Positions 6,600 through 13,029 of a stretch of DNA of 15,086 nucleotides are shown here, one piece after another; the stretch's first letter is position 1, and each line of letters begins with the position of its first letter. The position numbers were made by a program, and so were the translations under genes. Source of the DNA: Syntrophaceae bacterium UBA7544 (lineage in GTDB: Bacteria; Desulfobacterota; Syntrophia; Syntrophales; Smithellaceae); assembly GCA_002479215.1 (NCBI GenBank), contig DLME01000071.1, positions 1 to 15,086 on the forward strand. The letters are read 5' to 3'. The notes below the pieces were generated by a model. That model had not been told where the DNA came from, searched no databases, and saw only the letters and a program-made list of their open reading frames with translations.

Positions 6600-7751
6600 G
6601 TGGAGTATCGCCAGTTTGGTAAGTTGGATTGGAAGGGATCTGTTTTGGGGTTTGGGGCCATGCGGTTGCCGGTAATTGATGGCAAGATGGCGAGCATCAA
6701 TGAAGAAGAAACCAGGAAGATGGTTCGTTATGCCATTGAACATGGGGTCAATTACATAGATACGGCGTTTCCCTACCACGAGGGGCAGAGTGAGCGCTGT
6801 ATCGGACGAATCCTTCAAGACGGCTATCGCGATCGAGTGAAACTGGCGACAAAATTGCCGTCATGGCTTATTCACGCTCCCGATGACTTTGATCGGTATC
6901 TCAACAAGCAACTCGACCGCCTACAGACCGAGCGCATCGATTTCTATCTCTTGCACGGCTTGAACCGGACCTTCTGGACCCATCTTCGAGATATGGGTGT
7001 CCTGCGATGGGCTGAATGCGCTATAGCAGACGGTCGCATCGGTCATCTCGGCTTTTCTTTCCATGATGATTTTCCTATATTCAAGGAGATCGTGGACGGC
7101 TACGATTACTGGACGATGTGTCAGATTCAATACAATTACATGGATGTAAACTTCCAAGCGGGTGCAGCGGGGCTCCGGTACGCCGCAGAGAAAGGCCTGG
7201 CCGTGGTGGTTATGGAGCCACTGCGAGGTGGCCGACTCACTAGGAAACTGCCACAGGACACCTCAGCAATCTTAGAGAAGGCGCATTGCACTCGCAGCAT
7301 GACCGATTTGGCACTCCAATGGGTCTGGGACCACCCCGAGGTCTCCGTTGTATTGAGCGGCATGTCAAAGATGGCTCATGTTGTCGAAAACGTGGCCTAC
7401 GCCGAGCATTCTGCCGACAATACTCTGTCGGCAGAGGAGCGAAAACTCATCGATCGGATAAGGGAGGCTTACATAGGATTAGCCCCAATCCCATGCACCA
7501 ACTGTCAATATTGCCAGCCCTGTCCGAATAGCGTTGATATTCCACGTATCTTTGAACTTTATAACGATGCCTTGATGTACAATGATTTTCGGACACCACG
7601 CTTTATTTATCAAAGCGTCACGGGCCTGAAGGCGGAACAGCGGGGAGACCGCTGTATCGAATGCGGTGAGTGTGAGGCCGTGTGCCCACAGGAAATTGGC
7701 ATTCAGGAATGGTTGAAGAAGGCGCATGAGCTTCTCAGTGTTTCGCAGTAA
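6600..7751 (+). CDS. Aldo/keto reductase with C-terminal double [4Fe-4S] ferredoxin-type domain (COG1453-like)
   Basis: Soluble oxidoreductase, 383 residues from the GTG start. The N-terminal TIM-barrel has the aldo/keto reductase tetrad D54 and Y59 (DTAFPYHEG), K85 (LATKLP) and H119 (YLLHGL). The C-terminus holds two cysteine clusters: C-x2-C-x2-C-x2-CP (CTNCQYCQPCP) and C-x2-C-x2-C-x3-CP (CIECGECEAVCP), likely two [4Fe-4S] centres. So electrons could pass between NAD(P)H and an iron-sulfur partner; the substrate is unknown, as for most of this family in anaerobes. Start: AGGAG touches the ATG at 6594 with no spacing but lies 6 nt before the GTG at 6600, and homologues tend to start at MEYRQFGK-like sequence. 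It stands alone, with no cotranscribed neighbour within 200 nt. Confidence 0.93.
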   Translation: MEYRQFGKLDWKGSVLGFGAMRLPVIDGKMASINEEETRKMVRYAIEHGVNYIDTAFPYHEGQSERCIGRILQDGYRDRVKLATKLPSWLIHAPDDFDRYLNKQLDRLQTERIDFYLLHGLNRTFWTHLRDMGVLRWAECAIADGRIGHLGFSFHDDFPIFKEIVDGYDYWTMCQIQYNYMDVNFQAGAAGLRYAAEKGLAVVVMEPLRGGRLTRKLPQDTSAILEKAHCTRSMTDLALQWVWDHPEVSVVLSGMSKMAHVVENVAYAEHSADNTLSAEERKLIDRIREAYIGLAPIPCTNCQYCQPCPNSVDIPRIFELYNDALMYNDFRTPRFIYQSVTGLKAEQRGDRCIECGECEAVCPQEIGIQEWLKKAHELLSVSQ

Positions 7752-7791
7752 AGATTGATCTTTTGACAGTTAACGAATATCAGCAAAAAGG

Positions 7792-7805
7792 GTTGTACGG
7801 ACAAC
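7792..7805. repeat. Small hairpin after the aldo/keto reductase gene
   Basis: Perfect 5-bp arms GTTGT/ACAAC around an ACGG loop, 41 nt after the stop codon. No T run follows, so it is not a convincing terminator. Nothing else stands out in the 256 nt between this gene and the next. Confidence 0.2.
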
Positions 7806-8007
7806 AATCTAAACTGACGCTTCATTGAGCAAGTCAGCATTTGCTTCTTCCTGTAATGTTATTTTTCTTATCTTCCCAATACACACAACATTTCAATAGG
7901 AAATAATCAAAAAACTGCGGAACTCTAACTTAATATGTGGTACAAGGATCTGCGGCAGGTAAGTGTATCGCAAATGTATCATAATTAACTTTAATTGGAG
8001 GAAATGT

Positions 8008-8196
8008 ATGAAAGAGAAATGTATGGGAAATTGGCCGGGAATGGGACTGATCTTGGCGGGCGCGATTGTTTTTTTGGTGGGAGTGATCATAATATTATTT
8101 AAAGAGCTTAATATTCCACGTTACTGGATACCGGCAGTCGTTGGAGTAGTGCTCATAGTGGCCGGAGTCATTGTATACAGAATAAAGAGCCTGTGA
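8008..8196 (+). CDS. Small two-helix membrane protein, function unknown
   Basis: 62-residue protein not recognised as a characterised family. It has a short polar N-terminus with one Cys (MKEKCMGNWPG), a first hydrophobic helix at about 12-31 (GLILAGAIVFLVGVIIILF), a short loop KELNIPRYW, a second helix at about 39-57 (WIPAVVGVVLIVAGVIVY) and a basic tail RIKSL. The chosen start has GGAGG 6 nt upstream; an in-frame ATG 45 nt earlier lacks a ribosome-binding site and adds an unlikely polar stretch. It is monocistronic by spacing, with 256 nt before it and a gene-poor kilobase after it. Probably an inner-membrane protein; no function is suggested by context. Confidence 0.65.
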   Translation: MKEKCMGNWPGMGLILAGAIVFLVGVIIILFKELNIPRYWIPAVVGVVLIVAGVIVYRIKSL

Positions 8197-8240
8197 TCAG
8201 CAGGAATCTTGTTGTTTCCCTGTCTGACAGAGGTGAGGAT

Positions 8241-8300
8241 ATGTCACCGGAAATGAAGCAAAAGAAAGAATTTTCAGACCTGACTATCGAATTTTCCTGA
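8241..8300 (+). other. Tiny ORF with ribosome-binding site (19 codons), doubtful
   Basis: ATG at 8241 is preceded by AGGTGAGGAT and encodes MSPEMKQKKEFSDLTIEFS before a stop at 8298. It could be a small peptide, the head of a decayed gene, or chance. No family is recognised. Confidence 0.15.
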
Positions 8301-8482
8301 TGATTAGTAAAATAATGGGGCGTTAGTGTCTTGGACCAGTCTGGCTTTGAGACCCCGGGACGTGTCGGCGAGCTAGAAGGCAATTTTCACCTTTACAGGT
8401 TTCCGATGCCAGGGCTTGCCTTTACATTGATAGTAGGCAAGAACATTTCTGCTAATTACCGGGAAATGTGTTTTGTTCACAG

Positions 8483-8740
8483 TTATGGAAATCGCGTTAT
8501 TGCGAAAGCCCTTCGGATGTCCTCAATATTATCGTTAGAAAGTTCACCATGCCGTTTTGCGGTAACCACCATATCGACAAGGATGTCAAAAGGCAGCTCC
8601 GGACAGCCTCGTGAATTATTGCCGCTGGTATCCTTGTAGATGTACTTGATTGATCGGTTTTGAAACTTATTGTCATCCCATGAGGCCCAGTCAATACAGA
8701 GTTCCCCGTCCCTACGTGGTTCTATGTGTGAAGGTACCAT
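8483..8740 (-). CDS. Small hypothetical protein, 85 residues
   Basis: Not assigned to a family. The sequence looks protein-like: a mixed polar N-terminus (MVPSHIEPRRDGELCIDWASW), a predicted beta stretch RSIKYIYKD, then an amphipathic helix ELPFDILVDMVVTAKRHGEL and a second helical part NDNIEDIRRAFA. The chosen start at 8740 has GGAGG 10 nt upstream; a longer form from 8791 lacks such a site. A promoter-like pair lies upstream at 8789-8818. A plus-strand ORF overlaps its 3' half but shows no ribosome-binding site or family features. It stands alone in a gene-poor kilobase. Moderate confidence that it is real; cytoplasmic by lack of signal or membrane segments. Confidence 0.5.
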   Translation of the reverse strand: MVPSHIEPRRDGELCIDWASWDDNKFQNRSIKYIYKDTSGNNSRGCPELPFDILVDMVVTAKRHGELSNDNIEDIRRAFAITRFP

Positions 8741-8788
8741 AACTGCTCTGCCTCCCTCTGTATTATAGTATTTGAACAATATAGTATA

Positions 8789-8818
8789 CATATATCAACA
8801 GTGTAGTCATGCCGTCAA
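8789..8818 (-). promoter_or_regulatory. Possible promoter of the 85-residue gene
   Basis: Minus strand: TTGACG (8813-8818), 18-nt spacer, TATATG (8789-8794). The predicted start near 8782 gives a leader of about 40 nt that includes the GGAGG site. A second TATAAT (8762-8767) lies closer but lacks a good -35 box. Confidence 0.3.
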
Positions 8819-9049
8819 GTTTTTTATTCGACTGAGCACTCGTGATCTAGGTCGTTACTCTCTTTCGATTCGCTATTCTCAATTCTTCTATGTAAAAAAG
8901 CAAGTCCCTTTCTTTAATAAGGAACATGACTAATATTTTTTTAAAAATACTGGTTAATACAGTTCTTCCTGTAACAAAGCATATGGAAATTTTGGTGTGT
9001 ATACTTCCTTTCAAACAATAATCATTAGTAAGTATGTAATGTTTTCCTT
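8792..9049. other. Gene-poor AT-rich stretch, possible coding remnant on the minus strand
   Basis: No convincing intact gene. It holds repeat copy B and, on the minus strand from about 9034 down to 8855, an open reading stretch without a clear start whose first part matches the peptide of copy A. A near-palindrome of T and A runs lies around 8933-8949. Confidence 0.35.
8965..9016. repeat. Diverged direct repeat, copy B
   Basis: Partner of 6474-6525 in the same orientation, 42 of 52 positions identical by hand count and no gaps. The two copies flank a 2.4-kb segment with the aldo/keto reductase, the 62-residue membrane protein and the 85-residue gene. Confidence 0.6.
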
Positions 9050-9076
9050 TTGAGAAAAAGACACTTGTGCTATGAT
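9050..9076 (+). promoter_or_regulatory. Possible promoter of the HAF-repeat gene
   Basis: TTGAGA (9050-9055), 15-nt spacer, then TATGAT (9071-9076) with a TG one base upstream, an extended -10 form. The predicted leader is about 57 nt. By eye only. Confidence 0.35.
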
Positions 9077-9139
9077 TATATCTAAGTTAGCTAAAAAAAT
9101 TAAACTCGGATATTAATTTGTTAGCCAATAGGAGCATCT

Positions 9140-10165
9140 ATGGGTAAGATTAAAAAATATCTGTGCTTAATTACATTGTGTATGTTTTGCACAATCATAG
9201 TAACGCCAGTTATGGGCGCTACTGTTGAAATATTGCAGACCACTAACATATCATCCAAAGTCACTGCTATTGGCGGATTACCAAAATCGGTTATTATCAG
9301 TGGTGTTTCGGGCGATGGATCGGTGGTTGTTGGAAAAGTCAGAAACAAACAACCTCCGCAAGATTATCAAATCTTTCGCTACACCCGATCCAGTGGAATA
9401 GAAAGTCTTGGAACCTTTGGGAAAAAGTCCATAGACGACATACGTCTTTCTGCTGATGGGTTAGTGATCGTGGGATCGTTTTATATTAAAAATGAGGGTA
9501 GTCATGTCTTCCGTTATACACAATCAAATGGGTTTCAAGACCTCGGTACAATGGGGCAGAAAGCATTAGGGGTAAATGCTGTTTCCGCTGATGGTTCGGT
9601 GATCGTTGGTGATTTTTCATATTCAAGTACTCCAGAAAATAGGCCGCTTTACCATGCCTTCAGATATTCTCAATCACAGGGATTTGAAGACCTTGGTACC
9701 ATGGGTGCGGAGTCAGCTTTCGCCCGTGGTGTTTCCGCTGACGGTTCGTTAATTGTGGGAAATTTCCACGTTGCAAAAAGAAGTGGCTCCGGATCTTTGG
9801 ACTGGGGTGGTGACCATGCTTTTTCATATTCGCGTTCCGCCGGTGTGCAAGACATTGGTGCAGTAGGCGGGCCAGCTACTTTCGCCACTGGCATTTCTAA
9901 TGATGGTTCTGTGATTGTTGGCTTCTTTTTTGGAGGATTTAGCTTTTCTGAATATAGATACCACAACCATGTCTTTATTTATACAAAAACAGGTGGAGTT
10001 CAAAAACTGGGTGCAATGGGTGGAGCATCAGCAGAAGCCTATAGTGTCTCGGCAGATGGAACCCAGTTCAGTGGGAGTTATGTTGATTCCAGCTTTTTTA
10101 CATCTCGTGAATCCTATGCCTATACGGCAAAGATAGTTTTGCCAGTAACTCAAGAGAAAAAATAA
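9140..10165 (+). CDS. Secreted HAF-repeat protein
   Basis: Exported protein of 341 residues built of HAF-type repeats, named for the His-Ala-Phe at the unit start and known mostly from extracellular or surface proteins of unknown role. Signal peptide at 1-27: KIKK start, hydrophobic core, cleavage near VMGA. Five full units follow at about 78-122, 123-172, 173-226, 227-277 and 278-326, each of the form [HY]-x-F-x-Y-[TS]...G-x2-x-LGTMG...[GA]VSADGS-x-IVG; a partial unit lies at 41-77. Loop lengths after each IVG vary (about 9-20 residues) and are rich in Ser, Gly and aromatics. No LPxTG, autotransporter barrel or lipobox is present, so release to the periplasm or outside is likely. Start backed by AGGAG 5-6 nt before the ATG. 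A beta-propeller-like fold is inference. Confidence 0.88.
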   Translation: MGKIKKYLCLITLCMFCTIIVTPVMGATVEILQTTNISSKVTAIGGLPKSVIISGVSGDGSVVVGKVRNKQPPQDYQIFRYTRSSGIESLGTFGKKSIDDIRLSADGLVIVGSFYIKNEGSHVFRYTQSNGFQDLGTMGQKALGVNAVSADGSVIVGDFSYSSTPENRPLYHAFRYSQSQGFEDLGTMGAESAFARGVSADGSLIVGNFHVAKRSGSGSLDWGGDHAFSYSRSAGVQDIGAVGGPATFATGISNDGSVIVGFFFGGFSFSEYRYHNHVFIYTKTGGVQKLGAMGGASAEAYSVSADGTQFSGSYVDSSFFTSRESYAYTAKIVLPVTQEKK

Positions 10166-10177
10166 GTCAGCTAGGAG

Positions 10178-10190
10178 CAACCGGGGGTTG
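10178..10190. repeat. Small hairpin just after the HAF-repeat gene
   Basis: Arms CAACC/GGTTG with a GGG loop, 13 nt after the stop codon, followed by A residues instead of T, so not a classic terminator on the plus strand. Confidence 0.2.
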
Positions 10191-10265
10191 AAAAAGAGAA
10201 AATAGTATCGTTTCAAGTAATTCCATGTGTCAGAGAATAAATGCATTATGGCTAAACCGTCATTC

Positions 10266-10291
10266 CAGCGGACAGCCCACAAGGTCTGCTG
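10266..10291. repeat. Imperfect hairpin in the convergent intergenic region
   Basis: Arms CAGCGGAC (10266-10273) and GTCTGCTG (10284-10291) pair over 8 bp with one G-T, loop of 10 nt. No T run follows. It may belong to the transcript end of the HAF gene. Confidence 0.25.
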
Positions 10292-10356
10292 CTGAAATCA
10301 AACAGTACACTCTTTCAATCGGTAATCTTCAGTTTCGCCGGCTTCGTTAATCTTTT

Positions 10357-10377
10357 TGTTTGTAGGTGATACAAACA
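10357..10377. terminator. Inverted repeat between convergent genes, possible terminator
   Basis: Perfect 8-bp arms TGTTTGTA (10357-10364) and TACAAACA (10370-10377) around GGTGA. It sits 10 nt after the transporter stop (minus strand) and 190 nt after the HAF stop (plus strand), where a two-way transcript end would be expected. The run of T precedes the stem on the plus strand, so the fit to an intrinsic terminator is only partial. Confidence 0.35.
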
Positions 10378-10386
10378 CTTGATTGT

Positions 10387-11562
10387 TTATTCCTCTTCTT
10401 GTTTTGCCGGTTGATAAATAAAGTAAAATAAAAATATTGAGATGAAAGACAAGGAGCCGAAAATCAGAAAGGCAGGCGTGTAGGAACCTGTGTTGTCGAA
10501 AATTATTCCGGCCAAAGGTGGCGCTAAAAATCCGGCAACTCCGTTGGAGAGGAAAAGGGTAGAATATATTGTTCCCATTTTTTCCGTTCCATAATGATTG
10601 GCGATTTCGGCGGCATAAAGCACCAGGCAGGCGCCATAGTTAAAACCGGCAAATACTACAAAGAGAAAGAAAGTCAAATCATCTTTAACTGCAAAAGTCA
10701 CGGCGAGGCAAACCAGAGAGGTGCTGATCAACGATAAGAGTATCGCCTTTTTCCCTTCCAAAAATCCGCCGATAATTCCCCAGCCTATTCTACCGATGGC
10801 GTTGAAAAAGGCCAGGATACTTACCGCCGTTCCGGTAATCACTAAGCTTAAGTTTAAAGAAAGACCAAATGGTTTGATATTACCGATAATCATTAATCCT
10901 ATACAGAGACAGGGAAATATACCGCATAAAAGACCCCAAAAGTTGCGGTCTTTGAAAAGATCGATTGTTTTAATATCAGCGACAATGGTTGAGGAATCTT
11001 TCTCTTGAGGTGGGTTTCGTAAAAACATGGCAGCTATAGTGATAATTACTAGAAAGATTAATCCCATATATTTGAAAATAGCCAGCACATTCACTTGATG
11101 AGACAATAGATATTCGCCAATCAGGGAAATAATAATAGGGCTACCTCCATATCCGGCAACGACAATGCCGGTCATCAGACTCTTATGATCAGGAAACCAT
11201 TTAACACAACAGGCGATGGGGCAGATATAACAGAGCCCCACACCAATAGCAGCACCGACGCCAATAAGTAAACGCAGGGCTGAATATGATCCGTTGGAAC
11301 ATCCGGCCAATATATAACTGCTGCCCAAGATAATACCGCCGACAACAACAGGAATTCGCGGCCCCAGACGATCCTGAATGCGTCCTCCGAAAAAAATAAA
11401 TAATGTAATTACAAGCGAACCGGTGCCAAAAATTGTCTCTGTCTGGGTAATGGAAAGACCAAAGGTCTGTTTTAAAGCAGGGACAAAAGTACTCCAGGAA
11501 TAACCAACGCCCAGGCAGATTTGAATTAATACAGCGACTATTAGAATAACATATTTCTGCAT
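10387..11562 (-). CDS. MFS transporter, OFA (oxalate/formate antiporter-like) family
   Basis: Inner-membrane transporter of 391 residues with about twelve hydrophobic helices. The N-terminus QICLGVGYSWSTFVPALKQTFGLS is typical of the OFA group (monocarboxylate and oxalate/formate carriers). The MFS loop 2-3 motif GGRIQDRLGPR is at 59-69, and helix 4-5 has CCVKWFPDHKSLMTGIVVAGYGGSP, also OFA-like. The second half starts near KDRNFWGLL after a short cytoplasmic loop. The C-terminal tail KQEEE is short. No good ribosome-binding site precedes the ATG at 11562. It lies 164 nt after the TPR gene on the same strand and near an acyl-CoA synthetase gene, so transport of a small carboxylate is plausible. 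Substrate cannot be read from sequence. Confidence 0.92.
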   Translation of the reverse strand: MQKYVILIVAVLIQICLGVGYSWSTFVPALKQTFGLSITQTETIFGTGSLVITLFIFFGGRIQDRLGPRIPVVVGGIILGSSYILAGCSNGSYSALRLLIGVGAAIGVGLCYICPIACCVKWFPDHKSLMTGIVVAGYGGSPIIISLIGEYLLSHQVNVLAIFKYMGLIFLVIITIAAMFLRNPPQEKDSSTIVADIKTIDLFKDRNFWGLLCGIFPCLCIGLMIIGNIKPFGLSLNLSLVITGTAVSILAFFNAIGRIGWGIIGGFLEGKKAILLSLISTSLVCLAVTFAVKDDLTFFLFVVFAGFNYGACLVLYAAEIANHYGTEKMGTIYSTLFLSNGVAGFLAPPLAGIIFDNTGSYTPAFLIFGSLSFISIFLFYFIYQPAKQEEE

Positions 11563-11635
11563 AAGCTATGTTTAAATGTTCTGACTTTCATGTCCTGCAG
11601 TTTGACTAGGGCTGTGTAAATTACATCTTAAAAAT

Positions 11636-11685
11636 CAATTACAAAATTGAAGCTCTCCGCGGCAAGCTGCGGAGAATCTTCGATT
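11636..11685. repeat. REP-like palindromic element / possible terminator of the TPR gene
   Basis: Main hairpin: TCTCCGC (11654-11660) with GCGGAGA (11669-11675), loop GGCAAGCT, with outer pairing GAAG (11649-11652) to CTTC (11678-11681). It is flanked by a small palindrome CAATT/AATTG (11636-11649) and by AATC/GATT (11675-11685). The GC-rich CCGC-GCAAGC-GCGG style resembles repetitive extragenic palindromes. It lies 3' of the TPR gene on that gene's strand, so it could also end its transcript. Confidence 0.45.
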
Positions 11686-11726
11686 CTTAAGGAACAATAT
11701 CTCAGTCAGTACGCTCGCTACCAAAT

Positions 11727-12908
11727 TTAAGGTTTAGTCGGCGGCACATAAGGAGTGTTCAGATATTTCTTAGCTTCTATCTGAGCCGTACCTTCTCCGC
11801 CTTCCACTTCCAGCGCCTTTGAATAATACTCTTCTGCCTGCTCCCTTTCTTTTCGGGCGTCGTGAATCATTCCTATGCGCAAAAAAGCCAAAACTCGAAC
11901 CCGGGCATTATAAAGAGATGTGTCTTTTAGAGCCTTTTGGAAATATTCCCTGGCTCTGTCATATTCCCCTTGGGTAAAAAGGATTCTTCCCATTAATTGA
12001 TTATAACGGGGCTGGAGTTGGGAAACAAAGGGCGGAATGCCCCTCTGAATGCCTCTTTCAATCTCCCTGGCTATATCAAAAGCTTCTTCGAATCGACGGA
12101 GTTCGGAAAGGATATTGGCCAGTGCAAACAAAAAATTATAATTGTTTGGAAATTTTTCCTTTAATTCCTGGGCAAAGGGCAAAGCTTTTGCGGGGGTTTT
12201 TTCAAAATTCAAATAACCAGAGGTCAATTCAGATTGCGCAAGTTCTTTCAGCAGATAGCCCTTTTGTGCCGCCAATTCCAACTCCTGAAGTCCTTTTTTT
12301 TTGTCTCCCGGAGTAATCAAAACAGAAGACAACATGCGGGTAAAGCCGGGAAGATAATCGATATGGTAATGAAGCAACCCCATAAGGAAATATACATCAT
12401 AATTTTGTGGATCTCCCTCCTTAGCTTTTTCCAAACAATCCCATATATTCGATGCTTCTTGTGCTATAAGGAAATATTTTTTTTGATGGATCGCCCAGTG
12501 AACTTTGACAATTTTCGCCAGTGCAACGGCAAAGTAGGCCTGACCATCTTTAGAATTTTTTTCAATCCGTTTTTCTCCCTTGGTGATGGCTTCGCTGATG
12601 TTACGCAGCATGAACTCTTGATTTCTATCCCTATCCTTAGGCTCAAAACTCATTTCATACGAGAAAAAACAAACCATAGCCATATAGGCATATCCGGTTG
12701 GATTTTCCTTATCCAGCTCCAAAGCTTTTTGTAGATAGATGTTCGCGTTTTGGTTATCCAGATTAAAAGCTTTTTCGATTCCTTGTTTGAGATAGAGACG
12801 GATTTGATCTTCTTGTGTCGGAACGGCTCCCACTTTGGTTGCAGCGGCGGAGAACAGAAAAACCAAACAGACGACAAAAATGATAATTTTAGAGTAGTCT
12901 TCTTTCAT
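11727..12908 (-). CDS. Exported TPR-repeat protein
   Basis: 393-residue protein with a signal peptide or N-terminal anchor at about 1-28 (IIIFVVCLVFLFSAAATKVGA) and then mostly helical TPR-type repeats, which serve as protein-protein scaffolds. Recognisable units: about 36-75 (YLQKALELDKENPTGYAYMA), a middle pair around 165-215, about 265-290 (NILSELRRFEEAFDIAREIE), 310-333 (GRILFTQGEYDRAREYFQKA) and 350-375 (IHDARKEREQAEEYYSKALE). It ends in a proline-rich tail YVPPTKP. No enzyme motif is present. The leader lacks a clear ribosome-binding site (a GAAGGAAG tract is about 20 nt away). Same strand as the acyl-CoA synthetase upstream, 121 nt apart. Likely periplasmic or membrane-tethered; partner unknown. 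Confidence 0.85.
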   Translation of the reverse strand: MKEDYSKIIIFVVCLVFLFSAAATKVGAVPTQEDQIRLYLKQGIEKAFNLDNQNANIYLQKALELDKENPTGYAYMAMVCFFSYEMSFEPKDRDRNQEFMLRNISEAITKGEKRIEKNSKDGQAYFAVALAKIVKVHWAIHQKKYFLIAQEASNIWDCLEKAKEGDPQNYDVYFLMGLLHYHIDYLPGFTRMLSSVLITPGDKKKGLQELELAAQKGYLLKELAQSELTSGYLNFEKTPAKALPFAQELKEKFPNNYNFLFALANILSELRRFEEAFDIAREIERGIQRGIPPFVSQLQPRYNQLMGRILFTQGEYDRAREYFQKALKDTSLYNARVRVLAFLRIGMIHDARKEREQAEEYYSKALEVEGGEGTAQIEAKKYLNTPYVPPTKP

Positions 12909-13029
12909 AATCAGGATGGAAACTTATCTTCCTTCGTAAGCATATCGACGGCTATTCACACTGCTACATAACTTTTGAACTACATAGTTTTTTATCCAGA
13001 AATTGTGGTCGTTTTGCCGCACAGCGCTT

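Noticed and set aside
7830..7880. Possible third copy of the direct repeat (CTTCCTGTA near 7850)
   Set aside because: Only the 9-nt block matches; the following bases do not align with copies A or B.
8331..8639. Plus-strand ORF of 102 codons in the gene-poor region
   Set aside because: No ribosome-binding site; its 3' half is antisense to the better-supported 85-residue minus-strand gene. The first part could be a remnant but no family was recognised.
10028..10282. Minus-strand ORF of 84 codons at the end of the HAF gene
   Set aside because: Mostly antisense to the HAF repeats, no start signal, no recognisable features.
12234..12734. Plus-strand ORF of 166 codons opposite the TPR gene
   Set aside because: Antisense frame of a well-supported repeat protein; no start signal or family features.
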